DNA of 64,000 bases from Butyrivibrio sp. AE2015 (GTDB lineage Bacteria; Bacillota; Clostridia; Lachnospirales; Lachnospiraceae). This document shows, in pieces, positions 1 to 8,714 of the stretch. Each line of letters begins with the position of its first letter. The stretch's first letter is position 1. Location: the NCBI RefSeq assembly GCF_000420825.1, contig NZ_ATVR01000002.1:1-64000 (forward strand). The letters are read 5' to 3'. Below the pieces are notes generated by a model, which saw nothing but the letters and a program-made list of their open reading frames with translations, had not been told where the DNA came from and did no database searches. A program made the translations under genes and the position numbers.

Positions 1-400
1 TGATTTTGACTCAGATACCATGTCTTTGCTTAGTAATTCGACATGCTGTGTCAGATTTTTCTCATAATTTCATGCCTTGAATAGAATCGTTTGGCATGAA
101 ATCTGGCATTTATTCTATTATTCATGTCTTGTGCATCTTTTTCGACATGACGCGAGCATCTTTTTTCTGTACACATGCTTTCTTTTATAAAACAATCATT
201 GATGTTTAGATGAAAAGGATGATTTGGGCATATAGCGCTTAAAAAACTTCCGGCCACCTCTACTGTTCCCATCATCCTCACCGTCGGCACGCAGACCAGG
301 GCGTTTTCCGCAGGTTCAGTCAATGGGGGCGTACGGAGCAGCAATATAAACTTTTCCAAGAAAGTCCAGAGAGATGGTCTTACCAACAAGCTGAGATTAC
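1..400. other. No convincing gene; possible degraded coding remnant
   Basis: I see no gene that I can defend here. A 112-codon open frame on the minus strand (51-389) begins with TTG, has no clear ribosome binding site and translates to a composition unlike a folded protein. In the neighbouring minus-strand frame, the stretch around 310-389 reads VGKTISLDFLGKVYIAAPYA and then stops at a TGA, and the first frame continues with plausible codons (about 225-310). This could be the frame-shifted remnant of one gene, but it could equally be chance. The GC content of 240-330 is visibly higher than its surroundings. Confidence 0.25.
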
Positions 401-438
401 AAAAAAATCCTCAGCCAACCCATACAGGGTGGCTGAGG
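401..438 (-). terminator. Rho-independent terminator of metK
   Basis: A GC-rich hairpin with arms CCTCAGCCA and TGGCTGAGG sits 95 bases beyond the metK stop. On the minus strand it is followed by a run of seven T (complement of 401-407). Confidence 0.8.
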
Positions 439-532
439 ACGAATTTTTATCCTACCAAAAATCAACATGTAATATTCCAAAGTCAACATGAAACATTCCA
501 ATTGGCTCATGATAGTTCTTATTGCATTTATA

Positions 533-1723
533 TTACATAACTGCTGCCTTGAGCTCTTCAACCTTGTCTGTCTGCTCCCAAGGAAGGTTAAGGTCGTTGC
601 GGCCGAAGTGTCCGTAAGCTGCTGTCTGCTTGTAGATAGGACGACGAAGGTCGAGCATCTTGATGATTCCTGCAGGACGAAGGTCGAATACCTTACGTAC
701 TGCTGTTGTAAGAACTTCATCAGAAACCTTACCTGTTCCGAATGTATCTACAAGAATTGATGTAGGCTCTGCTACACCGATAGCATATGAAAGCTGGATC
801 TCTGCTCTGTCTGCAAGGCCTGCTGCCACGATATTCTTTGCTACATATCTTGCTGCATATGCTGCAGAACGGTCAACCTTTGTGCAGTCCTTTCCTGAGA
901 AAGCTCCGCCGCCGTGACGAGCAGCTCCGCCGTATGTATCAACGATGATCTTACGACCTGTAAGTCCTGCATCACCCTGAGGTCCACCGATAACGAAACG
1001 GCCTGTAGGATTGATATAGATCTTAGTAGCATCATCAACCATAGCACCGTCAACTACCGCATCAATAACGTACTTTCTGATATCCTCATGGATCTGCTCC
1101 TGAGTAACCTTCTCATCATGCTGAGTTGAAATTACGATGGCTTCGAGTCTCTTAACTTTTCCATTCTCATCATACTCAACAGAAACCTGGCTCTTACCGT
1201 CTGCTCTAAGATATGGAAGTGTTCCGTTCTTTCTTACTTCTGTAAGCTTCTTTGTAAGCTTGTGAGCAAGGCTGATAGCGTAAGGCATATAATCATCTGT
1301 CTCGTTTGTAGCATAACCAAACATCATACCCTGGTCACCGGCACCGATAGCTGAAAGCTCTTCATCAGTCATCTGGTTCTCTCTTGCTTCAAGAGCCTTG
1401 TCAACGCCCATAGCGATATCTGCTGACTGCTGATCAAGAGCTACAAGTACTGCGCATGTGTTTCCATCAAATCCCTTTGATGAATCATCATATCCGATTT
1501 CCTTGATTGTCTCACGGGCAATCTTAGCGTAGTCAACGTGAGCCTTTGTTGTGATCTCACCTGTAATAAGAACGAAACCTGTACAAGCTGCTGTCTCGCA
1601 GGCAACACGGCTCATAGGATCCTGTTCCATGCATGCATCAAGAATTGCGTCTGAAATGTTATCGCATATTTTATCAGGATGTCCTTCTGTTACTGATTCT
1701 GATGTGAAAATAAATTTATCCAT
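533..1723 (-). CDS. metK: S-adenosylmethionine synthetase (MetK)
   Basis: Makes S-adenosylmethionine from methionine and ATP in the cytoplasm. The 396-residue length is normal for MetK. The N-terminus carries the family hallmark TEGHPDK (residues about 12-18), and the phosphate-binding glycine-rich segment GGGAFSGKD lies in the second half, followed by KVDRSAAY. The gene is monocistronic: a SAM-I riboswitch with its own terminator precedes it and a terminator follows it, so expression should fall when SAM is plentiful. The product is the cofactor source for the four radical-SAM enzymes encoded 7-15 kb away, but that proximity is probably accidental, since metK has its own control. Assignment is secure. 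Confidence 0.98.
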   Translation of the reverse strand: MDKFIFTSESVTEGHPDKICDNISDAILDACMEQDPMSRVACETAACTGFVLITGEITTKAHVDYAKIARETIKEIGYDDSSKGFDGNTCAVLVALDQQSADIAMGVDKALEARENQMTDEELSAIGAGDQGMMFGYATNETDDYMPYAISLAHKLTKKLTEVRKNGTLPYLRADGKSQVSVEYDENGKVKRLEAIVISTQHDEKVTQEQIHEDIRKYVIDAVVDGAMVDDATKIYINPTGRFVIGGPQGDAGLTGRKIIVDTYGGAARHGGGAFSGKDCTKVDRSAAYAARYVAKNIVAAGLADRAEIQLSYAIGVAEPTSILVDTFGTGKVSDEVLTTAVRKVFDLRPAGIIKMLDLRRPIYKQTAAYGHFGRNDLNLPWEQTDKVEELKAAVM

Positions 1724-1753
1724 ATAATACCTTTCTGTGCCATTTTAGGCACT

Positions 1754-1800
1754 AAAAAATCCACTCGATTTATGACGCGTGCAAGTCACAAATGAGTGGA
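1754..1800 (-). terminator. Riboswitch-controlled terminator in the metK leader
   Basis: Arms CCACTCATTTGTGAC and GTCATAAATCGAGTGG form a long stem. On the minus strand they are followed by TTTTTT (complement of 1754-1759), about 30 bases before the metK start codon. This is the expression platform: SAM-bound aptamer allows this hairpin, giving premature termination. Confidence 0.88.
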
Positions 1801-1818
1801 ACTAATCATCACAAGTCC

Positions 1819-1938
1819 CTCTTATTGCTCGTAGTCCGAAAAAACGGAATTGCACGCTCAGGTTGGCACCTTCCTGAATGATCAAGGGGTTGCCGTGGCT
1901 TCATAGGTCCTATGTACCTCCACCACTCTGAATAAGAG
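1819..1938 (-). promoter_or_regulatory. SAM-I (S-box) riboswitch aptamer upstream of metK
   Basis: Reading the minus strand from 1938, the P1 arm AATAAGAG pairs with CTCTTATT (1819-1826). Between them come the family landmarks in order: AGAGTGGTGGAGG, a CCTATGAAGCC segment, GGCAACC, and GGTGCCAACCTGAGC. These match the conserved core of the S-box aptamer, including the k-turn and the J3/4 region. With the terminator at 1754-1800 it forms a complete transcription-attenuation switch. A TACAAT hexamer (1947-1952, minus strand) just in front could be the -10 box, though I see no good -35. Confidence 0.95.
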
Positions 1939-1950
1939 AACAATAAATTG

Positions 1951-1977
1951 TAAAAGCGGATATATTGCTATATCCGC
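1951..1977 (-). terminator. Probable xylB terminator
   Basis: GCGGATATA and TATATCCGC form a nine-base-pair stem with a four-base loop (1956-1977), followed on the minus strand by TTTTA. It lies about 130 bases past the xylB stop. The short T-run makes it moderate. It is immediately in front of the metK riboswitch, which supports its role in separating the two genes. The rest of 1978-2108 is AT-rich and holds nothing else I can name. Confidence 0.6.
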
Positions 1978-2108
1978 CTAAATATTACCTTATATAGATC
2001 ATAAAATCAATAGGGCAAATGATAACATTTGTCTTATAAAATTATAAACAAATGATAGCCACCTATCAGATAGCCTTATCAAAGGCATGCTCATATGTCA
2101 TCAAACTA

Positions 2109-3578
2109 TCAGATGATCTTGTCAAAAGTATCAGCAAGTGCAGGATAGATGTTCTTAAACTGCTGGTATCTTGCCTCATACTTTGCAACAAGCTCAGGAT
2201 CTGGCTTCTCAGTCTTATCAACCTTAACGATTGCAGCTGCTGCCTCTTCAACGCTCTTGTAAGCTCCGCAGGCTACCATTGCAAGCATTGCGCCACCCAT
2301 TCCAGGTCCTTCCTCGCAGGCAGGAACATCAACTTCGATGTTGAGGATGTTAGCGATCATCTTTCTCCAGAGAGGGCTCTTTGCGCCACCGCCGCAGATC
2401 ATTGTTCTCTTTGGCGCAACTCCGATAGACTTTGCAACTTCATACATATCTCTTGTAGCAAAAGCAACGCCCTCAAGAACAGCCTGAGTCATATCTTCTC
2501 TTGTTGTATCCATTGTAATGCCTGTAAATGTGGCACGTGCGTTAGGATTGTTCCATGGTGATCTCTCTCCCATGAGATATGGTAAAAAGAATACGTGGTT
2601 CTCACCAAGCTTCTCAATCCCCTTCTGCTCATCGGCATAATTCTTGGTCTTAAGGATTTCATCCATCCACCACTTGTTGCAGCTTGCTGCGCTGAGCATG
2701 CATCCCATAAGGTGGAAATGTCCATCTGCATGGTCAAAAGAATGAAGTGCATTGTTCTTGTCTACTGCAAATGAGTCAGCTGACATGAAGATGGTTCCGC
2801 TTGTTCCAAGTGAAATATTACATCTGTTGTTGCCAACTGTACCTGTTCCAACTGCGGCTGCTGCGTTGTCTCCAGCACCTGCTGCCACTACAACTCCTGC
2901 ATTTAAGCCAAGTTCGGAAGAGAGCTCTTTTGTAAGTTCCCCAACCTTCTCATAGCTTTCAAATAGCTGTGGAAGCATATCCTCAGTAATATGGCAGATA
3001 TCGCACATCTCCTTAGACCACTTGCGGTTCTTAACATCGAGAAGAAGCATTCCTGAAGCATCTGAATAATCTGTGCAGCATGTTCCTGTAAACTTATATG
3101 CAAGATAATCCTTAGGAAGCATTATCTTTTTGATCTTTTTGAAGTTTTCAGGCTCATTCTCCTCAACCCAAAGGATCTTAGGAGCTGTGAAACCTGCAAA
3201 TGCGATATTGGCTGTGTACTCTGAAAGCTTGTCTTTTCCAATCTCGCCGTTTAAATAATCAACCTGTTTCTGTGTTCTTCCGTCATTCCAAAGAATAGCA
3301 GGACGGATAACATTGTCATTCTCATCAAGGATAACAAGTCCGTGCATCTGTCCGCCAAAGCTGATGCCTGCAACCTGTGTTTTATCCACATCTTTAAGAA
3401 GTTCCTTAAGACCATCTACAGCCTCTCTGTACCAGTCTTCAGGGTTCTGTTCTGACCAGCCCGGCTGTGGAAAATACAAAGGATATTCCCTTGAAGTTGT
3501 TCCATGAATAGTTCCCTTTTCATCCATAAGCACGAGCTTAACAGATGAAGTCCCCAAATCTACACCTATAAAAAACAT
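2109..3578 (-). CDS. xylB: Xylulokinase (FGGY carbohydrate kinase)
   Basis: Phosphorylates D-xylulose to xylulose 5-phosphate, feeding xylose into the pentose phosphate pathway. The 489-residue protein has the FGGY N-terminal phosphate loop GVDLGTSS (residues 5-12), the substrate-loop motif FGGQMHGLV near residue 75, and the catalytic-region signature AGAGDNAAAAVGTG near residue 235. The C-terminal ATP site reads ICGGGAKSPLW. The ribosome site AGGAGGAAGGT directly precedes the ATG. No xylose isomerase is adjacent; the xylan-degrading genes lie at the far end of the window. Promoter-like TATAAT occurs at 3668-3673 (minus strand). Xylulokinase is the best fit within FGGY kinases by length and by the QPGWSEQNPEDW segment. 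Confidence 0.93.
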   Translation of the reverse strand: MFFIGVDLGTSSVKLVLMDEKGTIHGTTSREYPLYFPQPGWSEQNPEDWYREAVDGLKELLKDVDKTQVAGISFGGQMHGLVILDENDNVIRPAILWNDGRTQKQVDYLNGEIGKDKLSEYTANIAFAGFTAPKILWVEENEPENFKKIKKIMLPKDYLAYKFTGTCCTDYSDASGMLLLDVKNRKWSKEMCDICHITEDMLPQLFESYEKVGELTKELSSELGLNAGVVVAAGAGDNAAAAVGTGTVGNNRCNISLGTSGTIFMSADSFAVDKNNALHSFDHADGHFHLMGCMLSAASCNKWWMDEILKTKNYADEQKGIEKLGENHVFFLPYLMGERSPWNNPNARATFTGITMDTTREDMTQAVLEGVAFATRDMYEVAKSIGVAPKRTMICGGGAKSPLWRKMIANILNIEVDVPACEEGPGMGGAMLAMVACGAYKSVEEAAAAIVKVDKTEKPDPELVAKYEARYQQFKNIYPALADTFDKII

Positions 3579-3733
3579 ACCTTCCTCCTATTTTATAAAA
3601 GTAATTTTCTTTCTTCTCTGATCTACCAACTCTGTGAAAACAATACTCTTACATTTTCCACATGTTAATTATACATACTTTGTATAAAACTATCATTGCA
3701 GATTTTGCTTTTCTCTAACTATTTATTTGCATG

Positions 3734-3760
3734 AAGAAAGCATGTCGCAAACGACATGCC
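3734..3760 (-). terminator. Terminator at the end of the RiPP operon
   Basis: Perfect eight-base-pair stem GCATGTCG/CGACATGC with loop TTTG (3740-3759), followed on the minus strand by TTTCTTC. It lies just after the stop of the last exporter gene and in front of the xylB promoter region. Confidence 0.65.
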
Positions 3761-3771
3761 TCCTTATCTCA

Positions 3772-5982
3772 TCACAGCTTCTGTCTTTCCACCATTTGAG
3801 CGAACTTGCCATTTTTAGCCATAAGCTGTTCATAGGTTCCCATTTCAGCAACATTTCCATCATCTATCATTATTATGCGATCACAATCTTTAATAGTAGA
3901 GAGTCGATGAGCTATTACTATTCTTGTGCACTTCAGTTCACTAAGGGAATCCGATACCACCTTCTGTGTAATGTTATCAAGTGCACTGGTCGCCTCATCA
4001 AACAAAAGAAGTTTGGGATTTCCCGCCAAAGCTCTGGCAATAATAATTCTTTGCTTCTGACCTCCTGATATACAGGATGCATTTTCATCCACGATTGTGT
4101 GCATCTTCATAGGCATGTTTTCAATATCATCAGCAATTCCAGCTTTTCGCGCCGCTTCCCAGGCCTCTTCCTCTGTCATTTGAGGATTAGCTATAGATAT
4201 GTTTTTAAAAATAGTGCCTGAAAACAGTCGGCTGTCCTGCATGACAACGCCATAACTTCTGCGAAGAGACTTTTTATCAATGCTCTTAATATTTACTCCG
4301 TTTATATAAATACTACCAAGAGTACACTGTTCAAATCCCAAAATGAGACGCATTATCGTGCTTTTTCCACAGCCACTCTTTCCAACTATGGCAACGTACT
4401 CTCCCTCTTTTATACTGAGATTCAGTTTCTTTATTACAAGAGGCAGGTTTTCCGCATATTTAAAAGAAACATTATCAAACTCTATTCTGTTTGGCACCAC
4501 GTGCTGCAGCTCATTGTTATCACTTTCTTCCGGCTTCTCCTCAAAAAGTATCTCCAAAGATTTTAGTATAGGTACTACCAGTGCTGCATTAGGAACTGTG
4601 TCCTGAAGCTGCGTAAAAACTCCCGTGAGCATACCGTAAACTGCAGTAAAAGCAATATAGTAATTCGTATACATCTGCATCTGATTTGCAGCAATGTAAG
4701 TAAAAAGAATTCCTATAAGTGAGACTGCATTTACCAGTACGTTACCATATACAACAATGAATCCGGGTCTGTACTCAGCTACTGCTTCCTGCTTAAATAT
4801 CTTGAGCCACTGAGTATATAATCTCCTTTCAGAAGATGTTACTTTAAGGGTCTGGATACCATTCATCATAGAAACCAAAATAGCATTATCTTTGGTTGCA
4901 TATTCAATCCTTCGGCTATTCACATCACTCTTTTTCCTGATTATCAGAAATGTCAGGCCAATATTAAGTATAGTAGTCACAGATGCCACTACAAACAGAT
5001 TTCCACCAAGATTATATATTTGGAAAATGTAAAAGATACTTAGAATAGTCATAAGACCGGTCGTAAAAACTCCGGTAATAAGACTCTCGCAAAGCATCGG
5101 GAATATCTGCATTCGCTTGGCTATGGCACCTGCTGAATGATTCTTGAAAAAATCTGTGGGGAGTGAAAGCATTCTTTCCATTGTCGCAGCTCTTGTGTCG
5201 CGATCTACCTTCGAAGCCATTCTGTAGATCATCTGCGACTGGACAGTCCTGAAAAGTGTCACAGAAAGAGATGTACACACCATAAATACAAGATAAGCAA
5301 TTATCGGAGTGGTGCTTTTATAATCATCAAGATTAAAGAACAAAGACCTGATAAGAAACGGGACTATAAGGCTCACAAGTATTGCAAATAGCCCAAGAAC
5401 AATGGCCATAACTATATCAGAAACAATCAAAGACTTCACCATAAACAAAAGAAGATCTTTGATACCAAGTTTCTTTTTCTCAAACTGGCGAAGAAAACAA
5501 ATTCCTGTTCTATCAAACTTATCTTCATTCTTTTTGGTAATCTTTACACTTTTTCCGCTTTTATAATCTACGTAGTGATAATTTCCTAATAAATTTGGAA
5601 TAGCAGCAAATATCCTCTTCTCATTGTCAGAAATGATCATTGGACCAAGTGCATTTTCCGACCACCCTTTTTTTAACTGAACCTCGTGGATACTCAGGCC
5701 TCTTTTATCAAAAAATCTGGTCAGAATATGTATCCTTTCTTCCTCGGTTTTACCGCTGAACTCTTCCGGGTCGACTCTTTCCGGTTTTCCGGAATATAAA
5801 AGAATCTGCTCCACAACATCCGCTGTTACAGATGAAAGATAGTTCCTTCCAAAGCCTGAAAATGCCTTCTTACCTTCAACCACTTCAGTAAGGCCTATGA
5901 GAGCGTCCGAAAGATTCTGCTCGTCTTCCTCTATTCTGTTAAACAGTAATTCAGTTTCCGTATTGAAACTTTTTGTGCTCAA
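3772..5982 (-). CDS. NHLM-type ABC exporter, permease/ATPase without peptidase
   Basis: One of two paired exporters for a leader-bearing peptide. The 736-residue chain has an N-terminal domain of about 170 residues without C39 catalytic residues, then five to six membrane helices (about 180-430) and a nucleotide-binding domain: Walker A VGKSGCGKST, signature SGGQKQR, Walker B LLLFDEATSALD and H-loop IAHRLST. This architecture matches the ABC2 member of NHLM bacteriocin export systems. The start is a TTG supported by a GAGGTG site five bases upstream; no ATG fits. It is the last gene of the RiPP operon, 33 bases after the peptidase-bearing partner. I infer the two form a heterodimer. Confidence 0.9.
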   Translation of the reverse strand: MSTKSFNTETELLFNRIEEDEQNLSDALIGLTEVVEGKKAFSGFGRNYLSSVTADVVEQILLYSGKPERVDPEEFSGKTEEERIHILTRFFDKRGLSIHEVQLKKGWSENALGPMIISDNEKRIFAAIPNLLGNYHYVDYKSGKSVKITKKNEDKFDRTGICFLRQFEKKKLGIKDLLLFMVKSLIVSDIVMAIVLGLFAILVSLIVPFLIRSLFFNLDDYKSTTPIIAYLVFMVCTSLSVTLFRTVQSQMIYRMASKVDRDTRAATMERMLSLPTDFFKNHSAGAIAKRMQIFPMLCESLITGVFTTGLMTILSIFYIFQIYNLGGNLFVVASVTTILNIGLTFLIIRKKSDVNSRRIEYATKDNAILVSMMNGIQTLKVTSSERRLYTQWLKIFKQEAVAEYRPGFIVVYGNVLVNAVSLIGILFTYIAANQMQMYTNYYIAFTAVYGMLTGVFTQLQDTVPNAALVVPILKSLEILFEEKPEESDNNELQHVVPNRIEFDNVSFKYAENLPLVIKKLNLSIKEGEYVAIVGKSGCGKSTIMRLILGFEQCTLGSIYINGVNIKSIDKKSLRRSYGVVMQDSRLFSGTIFKNISIANPQMTEEEAWEAARKAGIADDIENMPMKMHTIVDENASCISGGQKQRIIIARALAGNPKLLLFDEATSALDNITQKVVSDSLSELKCTRIVIAHRLSTIKDCDRIIMIDDGNVAEMGTYEQLMAKNGKFAQMVERQKL

Positions 5983-6015
5983 TATAACACCTCACATCAT
6001 CTGACCATTTAACTG

Positions 6016-8196
6016 TTAAACGCTTGTAACAAGGCTTGCATAATATGGGCAATGCTCCATCAGATACTCATGCCTGCCCCTGTCAACTATCACGCCCTTT
6101 TCAAGTACAATGATCTCATCGCAGTCACGTATAATAGATAAACGATGCGAAATTACCACTGTTGAAATATTCCTGTTATATATAGCTTTCATTACTCCGT
6201 ATTCTGTCTCAGCATCCAGCGCTGCAGTTGCCTCATCAAGAATGAGTATCCTTGGATTTCTTGCAAGAATTCTTGCAATAGACATGCGCTGTCTCTGACC
6301 TCCGGAGAAATTGGCTCCTCTTTCTTTAAGCTCAGCACTATATCCACCTTCACGCGAAAGAATGTCCTTATGTATCTTTACATCCCTTGCAGCCAGGATA
6401 ACATCATAGCTTTCAACCGTATCGTCATACATCCTGATATTATCTCCGATAGAACTCTCAAAAAAGGTAGTGTCCTGAGTAACATACCCTATACTTATGG
6501 CACGGATTTCTCTGGGAATATTCTCTATGTCAGTTCCATCAAGCATTATGCTCCCGCTCCATGGGGTCTGTAGTCCGGAAATAAGCTTAGCCACTGTACT
6601 CTTGCCACTTCCGGATCCGCCTACTATAGCTATGCTCTTACCTGCTTCAAGAACAAGTGAAAAATCCTTAAGAAGAGGCGGCAGCAACCTGTTGTAGCCA
6701 AAGGTTATATTTTTTAGTTCTAGTCTATCGCCAAGTTTGCGGTAGCTTTTCCCTTTCTCAATTTCATCCTTGCTGAGGTCATATTCCCTGCTATAGTGCA
6801 TGACGTCCTGAACACGCTCTGTTTCAGTCTTCATCTCTAAAAATACTTTCGAGACATTTTCTACTGACTTGGCAGGTGCACTAAACGAGGAAAGATACGC
6901 ATTAAAAGCAACCAGGATACCGATGGTCCAGTTCCCATGCATAACCCATATAGCGCCGATTATTATTACAATATTTGAAGTCAGCATCGAGATCATGTCC
7001 GGAATCTGACCAAATCTGACGGCAAGCTTTGACAGATTCATATTCTGCTCGGAGTAATCACCATAAATATCTGCCCAGTTCTGAAAAAAGTTATTCTCAA
7101 CACCTGATGATTTTATGGTCTCGATCATTTCAATTCCGCTTAGTGTGGCAACGTTTAATGCTGCTGTATTTTTAGCCATAACCCTTGTAATATTGGTTCT
7201 CTGATTAGAAATAGCTCTGGTGATAAAAAGATTGACGAGCACAGAAAAAATACCAATTCCAGCCAGCAAAGGGCTATAGCTCACCATCATAAGGGCATAG
7301 AACAAAAGCGACGCCACATCGAGGACTACCGGGGTAATATTATTTATTATATTGGTTGCAAGCTCCTGGTTTGAGTTATATCTTTCCAAAAGATCGCCAG
7401 TCATTCTCTGTTCATAAAAGCGACAGGGCAAACTCATAAGATGCCACACAAAAGTAGTACAAGCAGTAATAGACATCTTACCTTGAAGCTTTATCATATA
7501 AGCTGATTTTATCCACAGAGCAATGAGCTGTATGACAACAAGAGTTAAATACATTGTGTAAAAAAGCAATCCAACTGTAACACCGGACTTAACTAGTATC
7601 TGGTCCACAAAAAACCTGTCGATTCCCGGAAGGCACATATTAACAAGTGTCATGATAAGTGTGGTCAGAAGTACAAGCGCAACCATTTTGCCTGTGCCTT
7701 TAAGCTGATTTTTGACAAAATCGAAAATCGTGACCGGTCTGCCATAAGGCTCAAATTTGTCAGTAGGTTTAAGCGTCATACAAAAGCCTGAATACATTGC
7801 AATAAAGTCCTGCTCAGGCATTTTGATTATTCCTTTTGCCGGATTATTGATATATACAGCATTCTTTTTAAAGCCATTTAAAACGACAAAATGTCCTCCT
7901 TCAACAAAAACAATACAAGGAAACGAAGCCCTTTCCTTAAGCCTGTTATACTCCAGCTTAAATGCCTTTGCTTCAAATCCCTGATTCTGCGCCACAAGAT
8001 ACATGTTTTTAAGATTCGACCCATCCCTTGATACACCGCAGTCCTCACGGACTTTCTCTAAAGGAATGTACCTCCCATAATAGGCAAATATCATGGTAAG
8101 GCATGCTGCCCCGCACTCTACTGCCTCCATCTGCATAACTATCGGGACTCTTGCAACTCCTTTCGTCAAAGGACCTTTAACTTGTTTTATTCCCAT
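6016..8196 (-). CDS. NHLM-type peptidase/permease/ATPase (C39 exporter)
   Basis: Cuts the leader from modified precursors after Gly-Gly and exports the core. The 726-residue protein begins with a C39 peptidase domain (residues about 15-140): Gln22 and Cys28 in QMEAVECGAAC, and His102 in GGHFVVLNG. The third triad position, normally Asp before Pro, reads Asn118-Pro119. Membrane helices follow (about 165-440), then the ATPase with GGSGSGKST, SGGQRQR and ILILDEATAALD. Both precursors in this operon end their leaders with AGG, the expected cleavage site. It overlaps the upstream adaptor gene by 10 bases, which implies translational coupling. The Asn substitution may lower or alter the peptidase activity; the rest of the site is intact. 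Confidence 0.93.
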   Translation of the reverse strand: MGIKQVKGPLTKGVARVPIVMQMEAVECGAACLTMIFAYYGRYIPLEKVREDCGVSRDGSNLKNMYLVAQNQGFEAKAFKLEYNRLKERASFPCIVFVEGGHFVVLNGFKKNAVYINNPAKGIIKMPEQDFIAMYSGFCMTLKPTDKFEPYGRPVTIFDFVKNQLKGTGKMVALVLLTTLIMTLVNMCLPGIDRFFVDQILVKSGVTVGLLFYTMYLTLVVIQLIALWIKSAYMIKLQGKMSITACTTFVWHLMSLPCRFYEQRMTGDLLERYNSNQELATNIINNITPVVLDVASLLFYALMMVSYSPLLAGIGIFSVLVNLFITRAISNQRTNITRVMAKNTAALNVATLSGIEMIETIKSSGVENNFFQNWADIYGDYSEQNMNLSKLAVRFGQIPDMISMLTSNIVIIIGAIWVMHGNWTIGILVAFNAYLSSFSAPAKSVENVSKVFLEMKTETERVQDVMHYSREYDLSKDEIEKGKSYRKLGDRLELKNITFGYNRLLPPLLKDFSLVLEAGKSIAIVGGSGSGKSTVAKLISGLQTPWSGSIMLDGTDIENIPREIRAISIGYVTQDTTFFESSIGDNIRMYDDTVESYDVILAARDVKIHKDILSREGGYSAELKERGANFSGGQRQRMSIARILARNPRILILDEATAALDAETEYGVMKAIYNRNISTVVISHRLSIIRDCDEIIVLEKGVIVDRGRHEYLMEHCPYYASLVTSV

Positions 8197-8699
8197 TCTC
8201 CACCCCTATAGTTAAGAATATACTCACCAGGAGTTATCTCTCGTTCGATTATCTTGACGTCTTCAACACCATCGTGAAGTACTTCTTCAAGCTTGATGTC
8301 CACTCTGTAATACACCTCATTATCTCTGATCATCATCGCCTGGATGTTATAATCACCGACAGCCTCTGCAATATCCCTTATATTCATTCCATTGCCGTCA
8401 ATTCTTACTACTGTTCCGTTAGTACTGTTGCATATTACCTTCATCCCCGAATGGATATTCATTGCATCTGCATATTCTACCCAGCACATGACATCATCAT
8501 CGTCTACATAAGCCATTGTGGTAACTGATATTTCTATTTCTCCATATGCCGCCCAGTAAAAGAACCCTATGAGCAAAATAGTTATTGCAAGCAATATGCC
8601 CCACACAGAAGGTCTTACAGCGTGCATATATGCCCCAAGTTTTTCCGGTGACTTAAGGCGCACCTCTTCTCTTTTTTCACTGGCATTAATAGTATTCAT
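8187..8699 (-). CDS. Minimal HlyD-like membrane adaptor of the peptide exporter
   Basis: A 170-residue protein with one membrane helix (about 33-50, IVLLAITILLIGFFY-like stretch) after a charged cytoplasmic N-terminus, then a beta-rich extracytoplasmic part. The region around residues 75-105 (DAMNIHSGMKVICNSTNGTVVRIDG) resembles the barrel and lipoyl edge of HlyD-type adaptors of NHLM systems. It is much shorter than usual because the coiled-coil hairpin is missing. Ribosome site GAAGGAG lies nine bases before the ATG. Its position directly before the two exporter genes, with overlap, supports the role. Family membership is inferred from context plus weak motif resemblance. Confidence 0.7.
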   Translation of the reverse strand: MNTINASEKREEVRLKSPEKLGAYMHAVRPSVWGILLAITILLIGFFYWAAYGEIEISVTTMAYVDDDDVMCWVEYADAMNIHSGMKVICNSTNGTVVRIDGNGMNIRDIAEAVGDYNIQAMMIRDNEVYYRVDIKLEEVLHDGVEDVKIIEREITPGEYILNYRGGEWE

Positions 8700-8714
8700 A
8701 CAACATAGCTCCTT

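Noticed and set aside
51-389. 112-codon minus-strand frame as a gene
   Set aside because: TTG start without ribosome site and atypical composition; kept only as a possible remnant.
2052-2561. Open frame of 169 codons on the plus strand inside xylB
   Set aside because: It is the antisense shadow of xylB, with Cys/Ser-rich composition and no ribosome site.
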